Shown in pieces: positions 39,501 through 48,500 of a stretch of 64,000 bases of DNA. The position numbers and the translations under genes are program-made. Below the pieces are notes generated by a model, which searched no databases, had not been told where the DNA came from, and was given only the letters and a program-made list of their open reading frames with translations. The stretch's first letter is position 1; every line of letters begins with the position of its first letter. Origin of the DNA: Mermis nigrescens (Eukaryota; Nematoda; Enoplea; Mermithida; Mermithidae); NCBI GenBank assembly GCA_036768485.1, contig JAVLUZ010000756.1, positions 80,129 to 144,128 of the forward strand. The letters run 5' to 3'.

Positions 39501-42500
39501 AATTGTAATTAGGCTCAACTCATTCTTTGTTTTTCTTGATTTTTTCTCGGTTTATCTTTGACTCATCGAGTTTGTCCTTAAATTCGCAGATTTGACTGGG
39601 TGGATTGAAGAATTTGTTATTAATTATTCCTTTTAATCATCTTCATCTCCTCTGGTCATTCACATCCCAGAGCAATCATATAATTTTTTGACTTATTCTT
39701 CGATCCTTCCTTGTTTTTCCTAAAGGTGAAACTGTTCTCATTCACACTTAACTCAACAAAGCATTCTAGATAAAATAATATCCACCTATTAATTCACTGC
39801 AAAAAACGATTTTAGTAAGATAATATAGAAAGGGCTACAGGTTTAGGTGCTCCAGTCGAGAGACTCCTAAAATCGAAAAATATGTACGAATACATCCGTC
39901 GATGTTCACACAGAAATATAAAAAAACACGAAGAAAAGATCGAGAATCGCAAAATTGCAAGACATTCTAGTATTTCAAGAAAACTTTTCCCGTTAGTTTT
40001 GCACCAGATTCAAGCCAAATTCCAGTGACATTTTTCCACTATACAACGGCAGCATATTTTACAAACAGACACATACGATACGGTTAAGCTAATCCCGGGG
40101 TTAAATTCGATAAATTTTGTCGAGATGAGGGTTAAATAATTTATCCTCGGTTTCCGAATGAAAGGGTTAACTAACCCTCAAGGGTTAATTTTAACCCTTT
40201 GGGGTTAACTTAACCCCAGGGTTAATTTAACCCTTAGGGTTAGTGCGTTGTATATATGATAGCATTGATATCAGTACTTATATCAGGTTTCCGAATGAAA
40301 GGGTTAAATTGTTGAGGGTTAGCTTTCCTTGTTTTGTTCTATAAAAATTAACCCTGATGCCGATCAGGATTTATTTATGCAAACTGTATTGGTCGCTCAC
40401 GGTTTGGTGTGTATTAGAATTCTGAATAGCTTCAAATTTTGTGCTATTGTGAGAAAAAGTGAATTGAATTATAGTCTGTTTCATTTAACTTTGCGGTTTT
40501 CATTTGAATTTAATCAGGATGAATCAGGCTACAAAAGTGGATTAAAATTTTCATGCAGTAATGCGCTTTAAAAATGGCAAACATCTCCCGTAAACTCGGT
40601 ATACTGTAGAACATCGAAACTATGGTGTTAGTTTTTTACAACACTTTTACTCATTTTAAATTTTTTCAAAACCTCAAAGTTAAATGAAACGAACTATAGT
40701 ATGCAAGTTATATATTCGATATACAATGAAATGCAGATTCCAGAATTTTTGATGTTTCTAATAACACTCTGCCAATATCATGAAATCTTCGATTGTCCAG
40801 TTCCAAATTTTTTATTATCGGAATTCTGAGTCTCATCTAGCGGCTTATCATACATATTCTATTCCGAGTTTGCTGATTCAATTTTAATATATGCAGGAAT
40901 GTATTCAAGAGGGAGCGAGGGGCGGCCGCCCTCCCCCGTCGGTTAAAATTGGCGAAATAAAGAATGGATATGTACTTTGCAACATTTTTTGGCCATCGAC
41001 TATCGTAATTTCTCATATTTAACACCTATATATGACATTCATCCACTTTCTTGGTCTGATAGCCATATTTTTGTAATTTTCTCACATTTTTAGGATAACT
41101 TCTAAAAAAATTTTTGCGCTTGGCGCTAAATGCTTTAATGCACAAGAACAGGAAATGACGAATTATTCAAGTCTCTAAACGTCTTTCTGTCGAAGTTCCA
41201 CAAATTTTCCCTGGCTTCGCGCCGAAGCTTAAAGAAATTTAAGCACTTTTTTCCACAAAATTGTTAAAAATTGTGAAAGTTTTTGCTTAAGTTCTACACC
41301 AGAAATCATTTTGACCAAAAATAGGCAATATAAAACGGCGAAAAAACGTTATTCTGCACGTACGAGTGAGTAGCTGGTTTTAAACTTATTTTTGACTGTT
41401 TTAGAAAACGTTGGGATACCGACCCCCATCCTCCTTAAAAAATCCTAGATCCGCAGCTGACTGAATATTATGTAGTACATAAGTATGTCAAACTCCTTAT
41501 ATCCGTCACACTTGACAACCGGTGTTGTCGATCGCAAGTTCTAGTACATTCCAATAGTGATAGATGCGAAGTGTGCTTGCTCATGCTCGGATTTATTCAG
41601 ATTTTTTGAAATATCAATTAGTTGTATACAATGCAAACTATCAACCAGCTATGCCCTAACTACAAATGCAATGCATAGCTACACGAATGTGTGCACATGA
41701 AATGCATGAAGTATTTAACCCCTGAGGGTTAATTTTAACCCTTAAGGGTTAGTTAACCCTGGGGTTAAATTCCATTCGGAAACCGGGGATAAAGCTATCC
41801 CCGAGGTTAACTTAACCCCGGGGTTAACTAACCCTGGGGTTAATTTAACCCTGGGGTTAGTTAACCCCTTCATTCAGAAACCGGGCCCAGAGCGACTAAA
41901 ATTCAACTTAAAATCGCCAATCAGCAGATATTCATCTGTATATGATCAAGTCAAAGATTTTTCAGCTACAATCAATGAATTAGTTCATGCATTTAATCAG
42001 TACATGAGTGCTAATATCAAGTTGAATACTCTAGGAGAAACTTCTTACATGAGTTAATGTGTATGCATACGCGGATCAGAGTCAGTACATATATACCTTG
42101 TTTATTTATATATTACATATAGGTATAGTAGTATCGGTACCGGTACCGGTAGCGGCGCCGGTATCAGGGTACCGGTACCCGTTATTGCTTAAGCCCGAAA
42201 CATACTTCACGCGATTCGCGCCGCAAAGGGAGTTTGTGGTCACAGTATACCCAAAAATGTGACGTCATGGCTCGAAAGTGGCGCGGCGAAATTCGTCTGC
42301 CGCTTCGTGCCACCTGGGCAAACTTCACGCGGCGCGGTCGCCGCGCGGCAAGTAAAAAAAGGCGCCAACTGGGCGACTCTTTGCCGCTTCGCTGCCGCTT
42401 CGTTCGATGTTGGCATACTCCGCGCGAATCGCCGCAATGATCGGCGCACCTCATAAGCATTCGCGAGGAAAGTCGAAACGTTTGGACTTCTGCGGCGCGG

Positions 42501-45500
42501 CGAAAAAATTCGAAAAATGCTAAAATAGACATTATTTGCTTCTCGCCGCGCAGTGAAGTATGCCATGTAGAAGCGGCAAAAAATTCGGTTTTAGCGAATT
42601 TGGTTGCGGCGCGGCGGCCGTTTGAAGTATGCCTTGAAATGCGGAGCGGCAAACTTCGCGCCTCGCCGCGCGGCGCCAGGAAGTATGCCATGGCCATGGG
42701 TCAGCGCGAATTCAGCGCGGCGACCGTTGCGGCAAATTCGCGCCGTTCGCCGCGCTGCGTGAAGTATGTTTCGGGCTTTAGATTCTAAGTTAAGGATTAG
42801 ATTGCCTTACAATCTAAAATTGAATATTGTATTTATCAGATTCTTATAAAAACGATTTACTTACGCAAAATTATGCAGTCAATGTTCATGAGTAGAAACT
42901 ATGGAGCGCAATGGGATCAAATATACAAAAATGTCAATTACTTTTAAAAATTTTAAACTCGTTCCTATCCCTTCTACTAATGTTGTATAACTGCAAACAT
43001 CGTGCGAGATAAGCAGAAGAAAAACACAACGAAAGATATTTCTAAAAAATTGTTTCACATGCCTAAATGATTTTGAACTCATAGCCTAAACATCTGACAA
43101 ATTTCTTGCAATCGTCGACAATTTTTACTCAATTTCGAATAATTGCACAGCTATCGACTGCTCACTTAACCCGCCAAACTGTGAACTTTAATTAGAACCT
43201 AATAAATGGCATTTACTTGAACAAAGCCCATGTACATCTTATCAACATCCGGTCTTTCTTCCCTATCAACTTTAATATTAACAAAATGCTGATTCATTAG
43301 ACGGCCAATGTTCTCATTTTCGAACGACTCCCGCTCCATTACATGGCACCAATGGCAAGTCGAATAACCAACTGACAAAAATATCATTTTATCATCCACT
43401 TTAGCCTTCTCGAATGCTTCCTGACCCCATGGATACCTGCAGAAATATAAATGGCATTACTGAATGGTATTTGGGAACATGCACATAAAAAATATAGGAC
43501 AGTGATCAAACATTGCATGAATGGGCATTGGGGAGGGTAAGAGAGAGCGGGGTATTACTCCCCCTAGGCTTTGAAAAACTGATAGCTGTATAGCATACAT
43601 GTAACAACTCGAAATTTTGGGAGGGGGCCTTTCAGAGGTGGGGAGATGGGGGGGGGGTAAATGACCTCCAATTTTCGACCAAAAATGGTCAAAAAACACC
43701 CAAAAAAGGGCCAAAAGTCACAAGTTTTTTCAGAAATGGTGGGTCAAAAATTTTCTGACGCTGTGTGGATGAGGGAACGACCAACTTTAGGCAAGTGATC
43801 CCTCTTTGATACCCCTTTACGGTGACCAGACAACTCGACAGATCCAACTCGCCTCGAGACAACTGGACTCAGACTTCTCGACTCGAAGACTACTCGACGC
43901 AAGGATAACTCGACCCGAGACAACTCGACTAAAAGACAACTCGACGCAGACAACTCGCCGCAGGACAACTCGCCTCAAGATAACTCGACGCAGACAACTG
44001 GCTTTAAAACAACTTGCCTTCATATAACTCGACGCAGACAACTCAACGCAGACAACTTGCCTCGAGATAACTCGACGCAGATAGACAACTCGCCGCAGAC
44101 ATGTGAAATGTGCAATCCTGCGCATAAAGCAATTTCATGTTTTCTATTAAAACATCCCATTTAGACGCATTTTTAACCATTTTTAGACACTTTTTGGTAA
44201 AAAACGCAATTTTTTCCAACGATCTTAGGCTAATGCCCTTTCAGGACCAACTGCCCTACCGTCAATCTGCCACTGAGCATGAGGATATATGTATACAATA
44301 GACCTAAAGTGCTCAAAAAGTTAAAAACAACGGGAAATAAGTGAAATCTGGAAACGGAGGTTGAAACGGAAACGATCGGTAAAAAGCGGAAAAGGAAAGA
44401 TGTCGAGAACATCCCTAACCCCTATTTTTGGCAAAATGGAACCCACTAAGCTGGGATCGGGAGGTCCGAAACGGGTTTAACAAAATGAAGCTAACACTGG
44501 TTCTGTCGGGGGTTTCTCTGCCCTGGGGTGGTCCAAAGTGCCGGGACCAGGGTTTCCCGAGCAGCCCCTATCAAGGTTAAAATACCCAAGCAAGTTTCCA
44601 GCGAAATGTCTGCCGCAGGATTCAGCAGCCTGAAAACGAGGTACATAAACCCCATTATTCACTATACCAGAAGTTCCGTCGGGGGTTTCTTTACCCTGGG
44701 GGTGGTCCAGATCAGACATGCACGTGGGGGGTCCTGACCCCCCAGAATGGGAAAACTGAAAATTTTGTCGGGAAAATGAAGCAAAATGAAGGCCAAAAAC
44801 GGATGAAAATTGAACATTTTCTTTAAAAGTGCATCAAATTGACCAGAAACTGTGTAATAACATAGTTTTAACACTATTTTAGCGTTTATGCACGTTTTTG
44901 AGCTCATTTTGGCCCAAAAAAGCTCCATTTTTGACCCCCCAGACCGACTGACCCTCCCCCCCAGATCGGCCATGCTGTGCATCTATGGTCCAGACCGCCG
45001 GAACCTGGGTTTTCCGAGAGGGCAGGTCCCATCAAGATTGAGATATCTAACCTCGTTTCTGGGAAAGCATCTCCTGCTTTAGGAGGGCTCAGGGGCTCTA
45101 AAACGGGGAATTCATTATTTACAATGTTAAGCTAACCACGAGTTTCGTTGGGAGCTTCTCCATCCTGTAGGGTGGTCCAAATTGTCTAAACCAGGGTTTC
45201 CCGAGCAGACCCCAATCAAGATGGACGTACCTAACGCCGTTTAAAATATCTCCCGCTTAAGAAGGGTTCATGATTCGAAAACCCATCGTTTCTGTTTCCG
45301 GATAGCTAAGAATAGTTAGTGTTGCATCGAGTTGTCTGTGTCGAGTTGTCTACGTCGAGTTGTCTGCGACGAGTTGTCTTGAGGCGAGTTGTCTGCATCG
45401 AGTTGTCTGCGTAGAGTTATCTTGAGGCGAGTTGTCTGCAGGCGAGTTGTCTTGAGGTGAGCTGGCTTTGTGTCGACTTGTCTCTGTGTCTAGTTGTCAT

Positions 45501-48500
45501 GCGTCGAATTGTCTTAGTGTCGAGAAGTCCGCGTCCAGTTGTCTTGAGGCGAGTTCTCTTGCGTCGAGTTGCCATAGCGCCCCCTTTTACATGTCTGCTG
45601 TATAGCCATTCTGGTCGAAACAAGCATTGCTATATAGCCTTTTTTGAGCTCAGAAGAGCTAGATATATAGACTTTTTGAACTCAGAGACATGTCGTGTGA
45701 GTTCAGAACTGATATATAGTTGTTTTTTCTGAGTTTCAAAAGGATTTATAGCTATTTTCCCGACTTTAAAACGACTAAAAGCTATTTTCAGTCAAAAAAA
45801 GGATAAAAAGCTATGTTTCGTAGTTCGAAAAGGCCATATGTTTGCCAAAATGCTCAAAACGATGATTTTAAAGTGATACCATCGTTAACTCATTATAGAA
45901 TCGTTTTTACAAAACACTTAGCCATCTCCAAGTTTTATATTTTATCTCCTCATAGATCTAAAGTCTATGTACTTTACTGAGCATATGTATATACAGGCCC
46001 GTATCCAGCATTTTATTTCGGGGGGCCGAAAAGTTTTGAGACCAGATATCTCGAGAACCATTAGGGAGATAAGGCGAAAAGAAAGACAGTTTTGATCGTA
46101 TCTTGGCGAGCTCTATACAACAGTGAAGAAAAATTTCAACAAAGAAATTAAAAAATTTTTCACTCTATCTCATTTTGATATACAGCAAATTTATCATTTA
46201 AGCTGATTTCTCATCACCTAATCGGCGAATTATTTCTTATCTCTTGCCTTTGTACTTAATCATTGTGCTTTACAGAGAAAAAACAATACGGATAATTAAT
46301 AATTCGGCGCGAAGCGCCGAAAAAATTGACATGTTCTGCATATCAACCTCACATTGGAGCGGTTTTGAGAGGACTAGAAGACACAAAAACATATACATAT
46401 AAACAATAGATACGGCGCGAAGCGCCGGAAAAATTTCATGTTTCCAATGTCATAACTCAAATTTGAGCGGTTTTGAGTGAGCTAGAAGGCAAAAACTATG
46501 ACTAAACAATGAATCCGGCGCACAGCGCTAGAAAAAATTGACATGCTCTCCATATCTAACTCTAATTTGAGCGATTTTTAGCGGTTCAGAAGACAAAACT
46601 ATACGTAAACAATAAATCCGGCGCGAATCGCCGGAAAATTTTGAGTTTACTAGCTCAAAAAGTACGCTAAAAACCTGTTTAGGCGCTGCTTCCGACGCAC
46701 TTCGCCAATTTTTCATTTTTCCCTTCGGGGGACCCTTGAGAGAAACAAAATTTTTTTCTCCATTTTGGAGGGGCAGGCCTCCCCGCCCCCTGGATACAGG
46801 CCTGTTCCCATGTCATAACTCAAATTTGAGCTGTTTTGAGTGACATAAATCCGGCGCGAAGCGCCAGAAAATTTTGTGTTTTCTAGCTCAAAAGTACGCT
46901 TAAAAACCTGTTTTGGCGGCGTTTCAGACCAACTTCGCCAATTTTTCATTTTTCCCTTTGGGGGACCCTTGAGAAAAACAAAAATTTTTTTTCCCATTTC
47001 GGGGGAGGGGGCAGGCCCCCCCGCCCCCCTGGATACGGGCCTGTGTATATATACCATGTTCAGCATCTACATACGTAAACTCAAATACGCAAAATTCAAC
47101 ATTAAGATTTTAAAATTCAACAGACACTTTGCTTTTATTATTTTGTATATATCTGATATTACACGTCATACCATTGCCCTTATTGTAATTGTTTTCTGGC
47201 AAATTTAACCATGAAAAATCAAATAGGACGAATTGGGTACAAAAATTTGACATTAAATAGGGAAAAAATTACTCCCCCTCCCAAAGGAAATTCGATTTAC
47301 CCCTCTAGAGCTTTTGACCGTGTGCATGTATGGCTGCTTTTCAATTCAAAATATGTCGCTATATAGCTAAGAATAAAGTTCAACAAATGCACATGATGGT
47401 GATTGCCATATATACACGATATTGGGGGAAAAATTAAGGGTTTTTACCCTCCCTAGGAAAGTTTTCGCTTCGCCCAGAATTGGCGATTTACCGTAAAGTT
47501 CGGAAAAATTCAGTGGAAAAGGTGTTGTTCTAAACGTTTTTAGCTATCCTTGCGCTCAAAAGTGTTAAATTTTCGGCGTTTCGCACCATATACTCATTTT
47601 TTGACTATATTTTGTTCAACTTAACGAATTTTTCTGATATTTTTCGAAATTCTTTTATGTTCTTACGATCTGGAAAGATAGAGCATTATCAGAAACGCCA
47701 AACATAATTTTGTAAGCGTATCGATTGAGCCCTCTGAGTTCAAAAAAGGCCCTTTAGAATTTCTCATCCCCCAGAATTTGTATGCTGTTCATGTCTGATG
47801 ATTACTGTGATGTTATAATTTATGATTGGGTCTTCGGGATGATAAATGAATAGTCAAGCCCCTGTAGCAGAGATCAAAGACCTTGGTACCATACGTGGGC
47901 GTGGGGAAGGGTTGGAGGTATGCACCCAGCCCCAGAAACCGAAATACCCCCAGAAATCAATGTTTGAAATTTTTTGTTTTTTTTCGCAATTTTTTGATGC
48001 ATATGGATATTGCTCGATGAGAAACATTGAAAATGGTGTTTTTTCGCCATACCACCATTTTTAAGGCCATTTTTTGACCTTTGAAAAATTTTGCACCCCC
48101 CCCAGAATTTCGGTGACGCCCACCTATGCTTAGTACTAACGCAGCGCCCCTTTTGGTATATAGCCAGCCGATAGCAACCTCGGATGAAAGTGATTGATAA
48201 TTAACACATACACATGCGTAATTAATCTAATAAAAACTGTTTTTGTTGAAAACTCGCTTTTGAATTAAGAGTTTATATTTGAATTGAATTTTATACCCAA
48301 TTCTTGCTATAGACACTTTCTTCCAAAAAATCACTTCATATTACCCGATATCCTAAAGGATGAAGGTATAAACCCTTCTCTCTCACTACCCTTAATTTAA
48401 AAGTCCGTTTTACTTATTGTTATTTCCTACATACACACATTTCCTTTAATGAGCTAGAATTTGATCTTGTTCTCCGAGTTTCATTACGTACATTCTAGAA

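Larger units (their letters stand above)
40086..41883. repeat. Paired inverted arrays of AACCCT/AGGGTTAA units (U5)
   Basis: Left block (40086-40330) and right block (41709-41883) are made of 7-9 base units GGGTTAA / TTAACCC in alternating orientation. Both contain GGTTTCCGAATGAAAGGG or its complement, so the arms are inverted. They look like the ends of one transposon, but no target duplication is visible. The unit is not the insect telomere repeat. Confidence 0.6.
39356..42190. mobile_element. hAT-like element U4, CCGGTA hexamer arrays, right terminus eroded
   Basis: The left end TAGAGCTGCACCGGGTACC is followed by a CCGGTA array (39368-39445). The matching inverted array lies at 42130-42181, followed by a degenerate end and a different GC-rich element. 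The terminal 15 bases closely resemble U1. No target duplication was found, so the pairing of these two ends is inference. Elements U5 and a mariner-type MITE lie between them. Confidence 0.5.

Noticed and set aside
40086..40330. Interstitial telomere repeat
   Set aside because: Units are TTAACCC in alternating orientation with extra bases, not head-to-tail TTAGG or TTAGGG.
42182..42788. Several Arg/Ala-rich frames in both strands at 42.2-42.8 kb
   Set aside because: They fall inside a GC-rich inverted-end element, where high GC removes stop codons; no family resemblance.
43744..45732. Ser/Arg/Val and Thr/Arg-rich frames over AACTCGACGCAG arrays
   Set aside because: Translation of a minisatellite; the same pattern occurs in opposite frames at the inverted array.
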